Source: an uncultured Colwellia sp.
GTDB lineage: Bacteria; Pseudomonadota; Gammaproteobacteria; Enterobacterales; Alteromonadaceae
Assembly (NCBI GenBank): GCA_913061475.1
Contig: CAJXUN010000015.1
Span: 1-64,000, forward strand
Reading direction: 5' to 3'
Length of the DNA stretch: 64,000 nt
In this document: in pieces, positions 53,813-61,167 of the stretch
How positions within the stretch are numbered: position 1 is the stretch's first letter
How the letters are laid out: each line of letters opens with the position of its first letter
Notes under the pieces: generated by a model
Databases searched by the model: none
Seen by the model: the letters and a program-made list of their open reading frames with translations, nothing else
What the model was told of the DNA's origin: nothing
Translations under genes and position numbers: made by a program

Positions 53813-54482
53813 TAACGAGTATATAGCCTTTATTTCGAATTGTTTTAATCAGTTTATAAGGTTGCTTGTCATCATTAAGCTTTCTTCTAAGTCCTGAGAT
53901 GCGCATGTCGATCGAGCGATCGGTTATATCGTAATTGATACCTCTTAACGCTTGGATGCATTCTTCTCGTGAAACGGTTTGGCCTACTTTACTTGTTAAT
54001 AGCGCTAACAAATCAAATTCAGAGGTCGTTAAATCAACTATTTGGTCATGTAAAGTCACCGATAAAGTGTCATGATTAATGACAAGGTTATTAGCTGATT
54101 TTTGTGCTGGTTTTATGAGGTCAACTTTTGCTCTGCGCAATAATGCTTCTATTCGAGCTGACATTATATGAGGCTTTGCTGGTTTTCTTAAATAATCATC
54201 TGCGCCAAATTTTAGTAAACTAACTTCACTAATATCATCTTCTCTGGCGGTCAATACTATTATAGGTCCACTATAAAACTCCCGTGCCTGTTTACATATA
54301 TCAAATCCATCAACTCCGGGTAACATCAGGTCAAGTAGGATAAGATCTGGCGTTAACTCACGAATTGTAGAAATAGCAACGCTCCCATCACAAACAACCG
54401 TGGTTTGATAGCCATCACTTTGCAAGTACATCTCAGTCAAGCGAGCAATTTCATTGTCATCTTCAATTATTAATATATGCAT
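53805..54482 (-). CDS. OmpR-family response regulator, RstA-like
   Basis: This 225-residue regulator has a receiver domain (ILIIEDDNEI, phospho-acceptor D51 in LILLDLMLPGVDGFD, and the conserved KPAKPH lysine region) and a winged-helix output domain. In the latter, REECIQALRGINYDITDRSIDMRISGLRRKLNDD is strongly RstA-like. It is the first gene of the pair with the kinase. It is divergent from the lipoprotein gene at 54652, 169 bases away, which is a plausible target. Confidence 0.93.
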   Translation of the reverse strand: MHILIIEDDNEIARLTEMYLQSDGYQTTVVCDGSVAISTIRELTPDLILLDLMLPGVDGFDICKQAREFYSGPIIVLTAREDDISEVSLLKFGADDYLRKPAKPHIMSARIEALLRRAKVDLIKPAQKSANNLVINHDTLSVTLHDQIVDLTTSEFDLLALLTSKVGQTVSREECIQALRGINYDITDRSIDMRISGLRRKLNDDKQPYKLIKTIRNKGYILVNE

Positions 54483-54651
54483 TGTTTTATAGAGCTAGGA
54501 TAATTAGTTAATAGCATTGTACTGATTTTAGCAAAAGTTTCGATGTTTCTTACAAGCGCTTACAAAGCAACTTATTGCTTACATAGGCTTACCCTTTCAC
54601 TAAACATAATCTTGTATGATCCCTTTTAAGCATTAACCAAGAGGATCACAA

Positions 54652-55908
54652 ATGAAGCTTATCTATCTAAATTATTTTTTACTATTGTTCGCCACTTCAC
54701 TTTTAGTTGGGTGTAATTCAGGTTCGTCATCAGAAACGACTACGCCTACAACCGAAACTACGACACCAACAACACCAACTACTCCGACGACGCCAACAAC
54801 ACCTACAGCGAATGAATTGGGAATTTCAGCAGTACCTGAGTCATTAAAAGGGACATATACCGCAGCGTTGAAATTTGATCGTTATACAAAAATAGATACC
54901 CCCAATGGTGGTGCCATTAATATTCTTGCTCAAAATGAAGTAACTAATAACCAAATTGTTCGCGCTCGTAATATTTTACAACATTTTTTAACGGACTACC
55001 CTGGCTCTGAATATGGTGCAGATAAAAGCGCTGTCGCCAATAAAATGGCTGATAACGGCGCAGTACTATTGTTATTAAATGGTGTTGATGATGGCACTAA
55101 TGCTGCGGCTGAACTTGATGGTCAACCATTATATTTTGGTGAAATGCAAGTAGAAGGGGGTAACTGGTATATAAATCAAAATTATGAGCATCGAGATGCT
55201 TCTTTTGAAGAGATTTTACATTTTGTTCATGATTTTGGCATCGGTGTAGATCAATATGCTACTTTTAACGGCGTACTACCAGAGTATCAAGTAGAGATCC
55301 GTGCCGCACAAGTCACAGCACTTTCAGGTAAGCTTTGGGCGTGGCCAGAAGATCAGGCTGGTTGGATAGCGGAGTTGACAGCTGAAAATAGCTTGTCACA
55401 GGAGTATTTAGCTTCAGTGATTGATACTTACTATGGTCTTTGGGGCGCGTTTGATAACCAGTATGGTATGTGGGGCATGTACATTGCAAAAGTTCGTGAT
55501 GATCTAGTAACAAAGGATCCCCAAGGCGCTGCGATAATGGATAATAAATTTTTTCATCCCTATCTTACTTATAACGCGCGAATTGATGAAAGTTTTGTCG
55601 GTGACTTTAGCTTGAAGTTTAACGATAGTTTGTCTTATACCCACCATTCTCAATACTTAAAAGACATTACACTTACTGGGAAAAATGAAAGTAATGTAGT
55701 TGTAAATCAACTTAACAATAATATTACTGGAAATTCAGCAGCCAATACGGTGATTTTTTCAGGCTCTTCTTCTGAGTATCAAGTTACCAATGAAAATGGT
55801 CAAGTTACAGTACAAGATATGCAAGATAACCGAGACGGACTTAATACTTTAACGGATATTGAAAAATTAAAGTTTACTGATACCACAATGGAGTCCCCTA
55901 CTAGCTAA
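54652..55908 (+). CDS. Lipoprotein with TTP-repeat linker and C-terminal calcium-type repeat domain
   Basis: This 418-residue protein begins with a lipoprotein signal (lipobox LVGC, Cys21), then a Thr/Pro linker of repeated TTP units (about residues 29-51). The central domain (about 55-300) is unfamiliar: it contains RARNILQHFLTDYPGSEYG and DASFEEILHFVHDFGIG, where the Glu/His arrangement vaguely recalls metal sites but no standard protease motif is complete. The last 60 residues (GNSAANTVIFSGSSSEYQVT ... DGLNTLTDIEKLKFTD) match the terminal module seen after RTX-type repeats in marine secreted proteins. It is probably surface-exposed. It is divergent from the two-component genes. Confidence 0.7.
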   Translation: MKLIYLNYFLLLFATSLLVGCNSGSSSETTTPTTETTTPTTPTTPTTPTTPTANELGISAVPESLKGTYTAALKFDRYTKIDTPNGGAINILAQNEVTNNQIVRARNILQHFLTDYPGSEYGADKSAVANKMADNGAVLLLLNGVDDGTNAAAELDGQPLYFGEMQVEGGNWYINQNYEHRDASFEEILHFVHDFGIGVDQYATFNGVLPEYQVEIRAAQVTALSGKLWAWPEDQAGWIAELTAENSLSQEYLASVIDTYYGLWGAFDNQYGMWGMYIAKVRDDLVTKDPQGAAIMDNKFFHPYLTYNARIDESFVGDFSLKFNDSLSYTHHSQYLKDITLTGKNESNVVVNQLNNNITGNSAANTVIFSGSSSEYQVTNENGQVTVQDMQDNRDGLNTLTDIEKLKFTDTTMESPTS

Positions 55909-55989
55909 TAATCTTACTTAACGCTAACCGTTTGCCTTGATAATTAAATCAAGGCAAACATGTGACGACCTTAACTAAAGGAATAGCAA

Positions 55990-56730
55990 ATGAAAATTGG
56001 CAATGAAGCGGGGACGCAAAGTCTTGCAACAATAAATCAACAAAATGACGTGCAAGAAATAAAGTCACAACCAGAAGATCATAACAACACAACGGCATCA
56101 GCGAATATTAGCGCATTTGATCATTTATCATTGTCGACAGAGGGTAGGTTATCCCAAGAAATAGACGCGACTTCCGATGAAATAGACCAAATATTGGAAC
56201 GCCATCTAACACCAGATCAAAAAAAAGATATTGAGAGTATTTATAAAAAGCTAGATGAGCTCTTTGAAAAAGATAAGCTAACTATAAAAGAAGAATCTCT
56301 CGCAGAAAGCCTATTCGAGAAAGTGCATAACACTCTTGAAACTAGCATTGAAAAATTATCAGACGAAGAGCATGTTAATGTCGATGAGTTAGCTAAAAAG
56401 ATGGTAACGTTGACTCTGAAATTAGAAAACGTTGAAAATAGTACTTTTTCGATTACCTTCGATAATAAAAAGAACCATTTGTTTGCTGATATGGAACACG
56501 AAGCACAAATAAGCAAAAAAACGTTAACCGTTGCAGAACTGAATGATCTACCAACGAACGAGTTGAATAAATTACCTGCAAACCAGTTAAGAAAACTAAA
56601 TGAAAAACAGTTGAATAGACTTAATTCAGCTCAACTTAATGGTTTAGCTGTCGCACAATTGAAGAAACTGAGTCCCAGTAATATAGATAAACTGAATCAA
56701 TCCCAATTAAATAAACTTCCCTCCACATAA
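55990..56730 (+). CDS. Unrecognised protein with eight-residue leucine repeats
   Basis: This 246-residue hydrophilic protein has no signal peptide. Residues 40-160 are helical and acidic. Residues 181-246 form about eight tandem octads with the pattern N-K-L-x-x-x-Q-L (NKLPANQL, RKLNEKQL, NRLNSAQL, NGLAVAQL, KKLSPSNI, DKLNQSQL). Leu or Ile is at 184, 192, 200, 208, 216, 224, 232 and 240. I do not recognise the family; similar octads occur in some large adhesins. AAGGA precedes the ATG by about seven bases. It lies 81 bases after the lipoprotein gene and could be co-transcribed with it. Confidence 0.6.
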   Translation: MKIGNEAGTQSLATINQQNDVQEIKSQPEDHNNTTASANISAFDHLSLSTEGRLSQEIDATSDEIDQILERHLTPDQKKDIESIYKKLDELFEKDKLTIKEESLAESLFEKVHNTLETSIEKLSDEEHVNVDELAKKMVTLTLKLENVENSTFSITFDNKKNHLFADMEHEAQISKKTLTVAELNDLPTNELNKLPANQLRKLNEKQLNRLNSAQLNGLAVAQLKKLSPSNIDKLNQSQLNKLPST

Positions 56731-56746
56731 GTTAGTGCATTCGTAG

Positions 56747-56914
56747 CATCAATCTACCGTTTTTTATGTCCTTGGAAGATATCTACAATGGGTAAAAGAA
56801 TTAAATGGTGAGGAATGTAACAATAGCTTCATTTATCCTGAAGGCCTAAAAATCCAACTTATTAATCCGAGAAGTTTTAGATTTTCGTTTTATACTAAGT
56901 TAGCTTTCAATTGA
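56747..56914 (+). pseudogene. Possible remnant reading frame
   Basis: An open frame of 55 codons without a start runs to TGA at 56912 and reads with protein-like composition (VLGRYLQWVKELNG, FIYPEGLKIQLINP, FRFSFYTKLAFN). An in-frame stop at 56744 cuts it off. It could be the 3' end of a lost gene, perhaps carried by a mobile element. I cannot name the family and it may be chance. Confidence 0.3.
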
Positions 56915-57175
56915 AAATCGCTTAAGATTCCAAGCAGCCGCTAGTAACTCAATAACTAATGGCAGCTTTGAGGTGTGAATTGAAAATTAAATAAGCGAGC
57001 TTACCAAGACTATAGGGGGCGGTGGCTAGAATGTGGGTAGCTATATTTAATGGAATACGTATTTATAAGCTGATTGCAGATTAGGTCTGAGCTACTACAA
57101 ATAAAAGTTACTAATTTTTAACTTGACGAGTATATTTGTTAAAATTCAGTTGGTTAACTTAGGTCGTGAATTCGC

Positions 57176-57265
57176 AGGGGTATAAAGTGGGGTATCACTA
57201 CTAATGCCCATTTAATTAATTCATTTAAAACAAACAGATAATCTCTACATGGGCGGCATGATGTA
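57176..57265 (+). repeat. groEL-tail repeat, copy 1
   Basis: This 90-bp unit opens with AGGGGTAT-AAAGT-GGGGTAT (two direct GGGGTAT boxes 12 bases apart). The second box can pair as GGGTAT with ATGCCC (one G-T pair). It ends with a 17-base exact copy of the groEL 3' end. A strong terminator follows at 57292. See copies 2 and 3. Confidence 0.85.
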
Positions 57266-57291
57266 TAGATTTTAGCCTAAATCGCTTTTCT

Positions 57292-57326
57292 AAAAAGCCA
57301 TAACATATTGATGTTATGGCTTTTTT
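57292..57326. terminator. Terminator after repeat copy 1
   Basis: AAAAAGCCATAAC pairs with GTTATGGCTTTTT around an eight-base loop. No gene ends nearby, so it may be a left-over groEL-type terminator from an earlier junction, parallel to the one after copy 3. Confidence 0.8.
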
Positions 57327-57357
57327 GTTTCTGTTTTTCATAAAGCCTTATAACTTT

Positions 57358-57447
57358 AGGGGTATAAAGTGGGGTATCGATAATACCTCCCATATACTTA
57401 GTTCTATAAAAACAAGGCGATAATTCATCTATGGGCAGCATGTTGTG
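57358..57447 (+). repeat. groEL-tail repeat, copy 2
   Basis: It shares the opening block of copy 1 with no change through the second GGGGTAT, then varies: the hairpin partner has changed so that GGTAT pairs with ATACC. AAAACAAG is shared with copy 3. The groEL-like end is degenerate (ATGGGCAGCATGTTGTG, three differences), which fits the oldest or decayed junction. Confidence 0.85.
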
Positions 57448-57547
57448 ATTTAAGTTACGAGAATGTATCAATTAAATGAAGCCAGAAAAGCAATCTACTG
57501 ACTTTTACTTTCATTACTCTCTTTTAGTTAAACTTGAATTGGGTGCG

Positions 57548-57588
57548 TATTATGCGCATAATATGATTATTGGATTATTGGATTATTG
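57548..57588 (+). promoter_or_regulatory. Probable ParD operator: perfect palindrome plus octamer repeats
   Basis: TATTATGCGCATAATA at 57548-57563 is a perfect 16-base palindrome. It is followed at once by three tandem copies of GATTATTG (57565-57588), ending just before the parD start. ParD-family antitoxins repress their own promoters through palindromes of this kind; the assignment here is by position. Confidence 0.7.
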
Positions 57589-57599
57589 GAAAATTAATT

Positions 57600-57887
57600 A
57601 TGAATATTACTTTAGGTAAAGAGTTCGAACGAAGAATTACTGAAAAAGTGTCTGATGGTTTATATACCTCAGCAAGTGAAGTGATCCGTGATGGATTGAG
57701 ATTATTGTTTGAAAAAGATACGGCTAAAAATCAACAGCTTGAAATATTACGCGAAGAAGTGGCGAAAGGTTTTGAACAGCTAGCTGCGGGCGAATCGTCA
57801 AATCACAGTGTTATGGATATATTTGAACAAGCCTCTCTTTCCGTAAATAAACAGTCTGAAAGTAAGGGCTACAATGCCAACCTATAG
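57600..57887 (+). CDS. parD: ParD-family antitoxin
   Basis: This 95-residue protein has the ribbon-helix-helix fold of type II antitoxins: MNITLGKEFERRITEKVSDGLYTSASEVIRDGLRLLFE. The C-terminal half is the toxin-binding tail. A longer frame starts at 57570 within the repeats of the operator; the ATG at 57600 matches the family. It overlaps parE by 14 bases, so synthesis is coupled and the antitoxin is made first. The pair lies between repeat copies 2 and 3 and may stabilise the segment. Confidence 0.92.
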   Translation: MNITLGKEFERRITEKVSDGLYTSASEVIRDGLRLLFEKDTAKNQQLEILREEVAKGFEQLAAGESSNHSVMDIFEQASLSVNKQSESKGYNANL

Positions 57888-58164
57888 GCTTTCTCCTTTA
57901 GCAGAAGAAGATTTATATAAAATAATCTCTACGACAATGAGTTCATGGGGTAATGAGCAAGCAAAAGAGTACGCACAGAATATAGATGCCGCCTTAATAA
58001 AACTTGCTCAATATCCTGACTTCGGTAGAGAAAGAAATGAAGTTTACAATGGTGCTAAAAGCTTTCCTGTAGAAAAACATATAGTGTTCTATCAAGTCAG
58101 TGGTAGCGGTATTGATGTTGCTCGTATTCTTCATCAACGCATGGATCCCTCAAAACATTTTTAA
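57874..58164 (+). CDS. parE: ParE/RelE-superfamily toxin
   Basis: This 96-residue toxin has YRLSPLAEEDLYKIISTTMS at the start, DFGRERNEVYNGAKSFPVEKHIVFYQV in the middle and the typical VARILHQRMDPSKHF end. ParE proteins poison DNA gyrase; RelE relatives cut mRNA, and the C-terminal R.LH..MD pattern favours ParE. It is followed after 39 bases by the primase-helicase gene on the same strand. Confidence 0.92.
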   Translation: MPTYRLSPLAEEDLYKIISTTMSSWGNEQAKEYAQNIDAALIKLAQYPDFGRERNEVYNGAKSFPVEKHIVFYQVSGSGIDVARILHQRMDPSKHF

Positions 58165-58203
58165 TGATTAAAAAATAGAGCGGACTTTGGTGGAAATATA
58201 ATT

Positions 58204-60576
58204 ATGCCTGAAAGCCATGTTAATAAACTTGCCAAATTAGATGCTAGTCTTCAATTATTAAATGAAGAGCGACTTGCATTGCTCAATGAACGCCAAGCGT
58301 TAATCACACAACACGAAGCTGAATTAGCTCAAAATTTTAACCTACACGCCTCTCCTGAAGCTAAAATTGACCTTTTTCTTTCCTATTTTAAAGGTCGTAA
58401 TGATGTTTACCCATTTAGATGGGAATCTAAAAATGGTCGCAGTGGTTATTCTCCCGCTTGTTGGAATGAATGGCAGCCAAAAATTTGTAATAAACCGAAA
58501 ATAAGTTGCACAGAATGTAAAAATCAGAATTTTAAAGCTCCGGATCATCAAGCTATTTATGGACACTTAAAAGGTATTCAAACCGTAGGGATTTACCCAT
58601 TATTAAATGACAATTCAACCTATATTCTTGCTGCAGATTTCGACAAAGACGATTGGTTTAAAGCGGTAACTGCATTTGCGCTTACTTGTGAATCATTAGA
58701 TGTTCCTTATTTATTAGAACGTTCAAGAAGTGGCAACGGTGGTCATGTGTGGATCTTCTTCTCACAAACTGTAACTGCTAGCGATGCTCGTCGATTAGGT
58801 AATGGTTTACTGCGTAAAACAATGGAACGCTATCCGTTACTATCATTTGATTGCTTCGATAGATTATTTCCTAATCAAGATATTATGCCGGTGGGGGGCT
58901 TTGGTAACCTGATTGCTTTACCATTACAGTTAGAGCCAAGAAAATATAACAATAGTGTTTTCATAAATAATGAAGGCGTTCCATATAAAGATCAGTGGTC
59001 AATATTAGCAGCTACTGAAAAAGTGACTAAACTGCAGCTTCAATCAACCCTGAACCAGCTAAATGCTTATATTGAAATAGCGCCAGAAGACATTGAAAAT
59101 AATGAGCCATGGAAGAAACTTAACGTTAATGAGAACATTAAGATCAACGATTGCCCTTCGATGCTCACATTAACGCTAGCTGATCAGTTATATGTTCCAA
59201 TCTCTAATTTACCCGGAAAACTGACCTCTAAGTTAAAACATTGTGCAGTATTTTCTAATCCAGAGTTCTACAAACGACAAGCCTTACGCTTATCAACGAT
59301 TGGTACAAGTCGATATATTTGTTCTGCACATATAGAAAATGGTTATTTAATCTTACCTAGAGGTTGTTTAGCCGAAGTTACTCGCATCATATCAAGCCAA
59401 AAAATAGAGATTGAATACACCGATAAACGATTTGAAGGTAGCCAACTAGAAAAAATCAAGTTCACTGGTAAACTTAAAAGCCAGCAGAAAAAAGCTATTG
59501 ACGCTTTATTCGCACAAACCAATGGTGTTTTTGTTGCATCGACGGGGTTTGGTAAAACCGTTACAGGATTAGCTCTTATCGCAAAAAGGAAGGTGAATAC
59601 CTTAATTTTGGTTCATAATCGCCAATTAGCGGAACAATGGCTTGAACGGATAAAAGTATTCCTAGCGAACGTGGAAGTAGGTTCATTATTAGGTGGTAAA
59701 GATAAGCTGACCTATGAAGTTGATGTAGCTACTTATCAAAGCCTAGTTAGCCGTAATGGAATAGACATTAAACCTGCCATTGAAAGATATGGGCAAATAT
59801 TAATAGATGAATGCCACCACTTGCCTGCATCAAACTATGAGTGTTTGATAAAATCAGTAAATGCTAAATATATCCACGGATTTACAGCTACACCTAAACG
59901 CCAAGATGGTTTAGAAAAATTAATGCACTTCCAAATAGGCTCTGTTGTTTATAAGGCAGCAAGCTCCACCAGTAGCTTTGAACAGAATGTGAAGGTGGTG
60001 AAGACTAATACTAATTTCCCTTCAGAATGGTTAATTCCTGAGACTAAACCACATATATCTCAAGTTTATAAACACTTAGTTTGTGATCAAGCTAGAAATG
60101 AAATGATTGTTAACAGTATCAAGCAGTCCGTAAACCATGACAGATCTGTCATGGTACTTACCGAAAGAAAAGAGCATATTGAATTACTTGCTAAATTGAT
60201 GGCTGATAAGGGAATAAAGGTTGTTGAACTGCATGGCGGTATTTCAACAAAGCAAAGACAAGAACGAATAACTTTCTTATCCAGTAAACCAAGCAATGAT
60301 GAAGCTGTTGTTATCTTAGCTACAGGAAAATACGTCGGTGAAGGTTTTGATTTACCACGTTTAGATACTTTATTTATAACACTACCGATAGCTTGGAAAG
60401 GCATTTTAGCGCAATACGCTGGACGAATTCAGCGAGAATGGAGTAGTAAAACTGTTATTCAAGTTTACGACTTTATTGATGACTTCCCAACATTACAGCG
60501 TATGTGGAAGAAACGAGAAAAAGGTTATAAAGCGCTAGGATATAAATTTAATGAACAGAAAAATTTAGATTTTTGA
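58204..60576 (+). CDS. TOTE-type archaeo-eukaryotic primase / SF2 helicase
   Basis: This 790-residue protein joins two enzyme domains. After a short coiled coil (residues 5-45), residues 51-290 form an archaeo-eukaryotic primase-like domain with the metal pair D145 and D147 (ADFDKDD), the SGNGGHVW motif (H181) and GFGNLIALPLQ. A possible zinc site is C95, C102, C105. Residues 420-770 form a superfamily-2 helicase with Walker A TGFGKT (447-452), DECHH (535-539), TATPKRQDG and the late QYAGRIQREW. This is the architecture of the TOTE conflict-system proteins proposed to act against invading DNA. It has no nuclease domain of its own. It may be co-transcribed with parDE. Confidence 0.88.
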   Translation: MPESHVNKLAKLDASLQLLNEERLALLNERQALITQHEAELAQNFNLHASPEAKIDLFLSYFKGRNDVYPFRWESKNGRSGYSPACWNEWQPKICNKPKISCTECKNQNFKAPDHQAIYGHLKGIQTVGIYPLLNDNSTYILAADFDKDDWFKAVTAFALTCESLDVPYLLERSRSGNGGHVWIFFSQTVTASDARRLGNGLLRKTMERYPLLSFDCFDRLFPNQDIMPVGGFGNLIALPLQLEPRKYNNSVFINNEGVPYKDQWSILAATEKVTKLQLQSTLNQLNAYIEIAPEDIENNEPWKKLNVNENIKINDCPSMLTLTLADQLYVPISNLPGKLTSKLKHCAVFSNPEFYKRQALRLSTIGTSRYICSAHIENGYLILPRGCLAEVTRIISSQKIEIEYTDKRFEGSQLEKIKFTGKLKSQQKKAIDALFAQTNGVFVASTGFGKTVTGLALIAKRKVNTLILVHNRQLAEQWLERIKVFLANVEVGSLLGGKDKLTYEVDVATYQSLVSRNGIDIKPAIERYGQILIDECHHLPASNYECLIKSVNAKYIHGFTATPKRQDGLEKLMHFQIGSVVYKAASSTSSFEQNVKVVKTNTNFPSEWLIPETKPHISQVYKHLVCDQARNEMIVNSIKQSVNHDRSVMVLTERKEHIELLAKLMADKGIKVVELHGGISTKQRQERITFLSSKPSNDEAVVILATGKYVGEGFDLPRLDTLFITLPIAWKGILAQYAGRIQREWSSKTVIQVYDFIDDFPTLQRMWKKREKGYKALGYKFNEQKNLDF

Positions 60577-60661
60577 TTTTATATTGAACATTATTCTTCA
60601 ATGCATGCAAAAAAACATAATTTCATTTTAATTCAATAGGTTAGGTTGCACGCTGATTTCT

Positions 60662-60752
60662 AGGGGTATAAAGTGGGGTATCACTACTAATACCCATATA
60701 ACTAAGCCAATAAAAACAAGTAGATATCTATCGGAATCGGCGGCATGATGTA
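60662..60752 (+). repeat. groEL-tail repeat, copy 3
   Basis: Opening block and hairpin are as in copy 1 (GGGTAT paired with ATACCC, fully complementary here), followed by AAAACAAG and a groEL-like end, ATCGGCGGCATGATGTA (one difference in 17). It lies 85 bases after the primase-helicase gene and before a duplicate of the groEL terminator. It is the probable right end of the accessory segment. Confidence 0.85.
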
Positions 60753-60778
60753 ATTTTACTGGTCTAAACGTCTATTGC

Positions 60779-60832
60779 GGCGTTGTTATTTCGCTCACGT
60801 ACCAACAAAACGTACGCTACGCTTATAACGCC
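60779..60832. repeat. Imperfect hairpin repeat
   Basis: GGCGTT ... ATAACGCC and GCTCACGTAC ... GTACGCTACGC form an imperfect inverted repeat of 54 bases, flanked by direct CTAAACGT words (60764 and 60840 areas). It resembles short palindromic intergenic repeats of Colwelliaceae. No coding potential. Confidence 0.5.
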
Positions 60833-60893
60833 TAGAACTAAACGTTTTATTCTGCGTAAAGCATAACGCTTATTTACCCACGTAAAAATTGAA

Positions 60894-60925
60894 AAGCCCG
60901 AATAGTAATATTCGGGCTTTTTTTG
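60894..60925 (+). terminator. Duplicate of the groEL terminator
   Basis: The stem, the loop and the T-run match 52421-52452 with a single G-to-A change in the loop side. The stem AAAGCCCGAA / TTCGGGCTTT is intact. Identity of the loop, which function does not demand, points to common origin with the groEL terminator. Confidence 0.88.
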
Positions 60926-61167
60926 TTGCTTTCAATTTAAAGTTCTAGCATGGCCATTCACTCAAACGACCATACTTATTGTCAAAAATAACGACTAGAT
61001 AAACACCTTTAAAGTGTCGAAATTTCAATGTTTTTTCTGAATTTACCTTGGTAATCAGCGCCAATTGAATCAAAGGCTTATCGATAATCAATAGCATTTA
61101 AAAAGCAAAAATAGAAATCAGCTGATTTTATTGTACTATCCTTAGTGTTATCACAAAAGGGGGTGTA
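60926..61167 (+). other. Upstream region of the propeller kinase gene
   Basis: No gene or clear promoter is seen. AAAGGGGGTG at 61156-61165 is a good ribosome-binding site for the ATG at 61168. Confidence 0.45.

Noticed and set aside
57176-60752. Repeats read as integron attC sites or a CRISPR array
   Set aside because: There are only three copies with irregular spacing and no GTTRRRY/RYYYAAC core pair. No cas or integron integrase gene is present.
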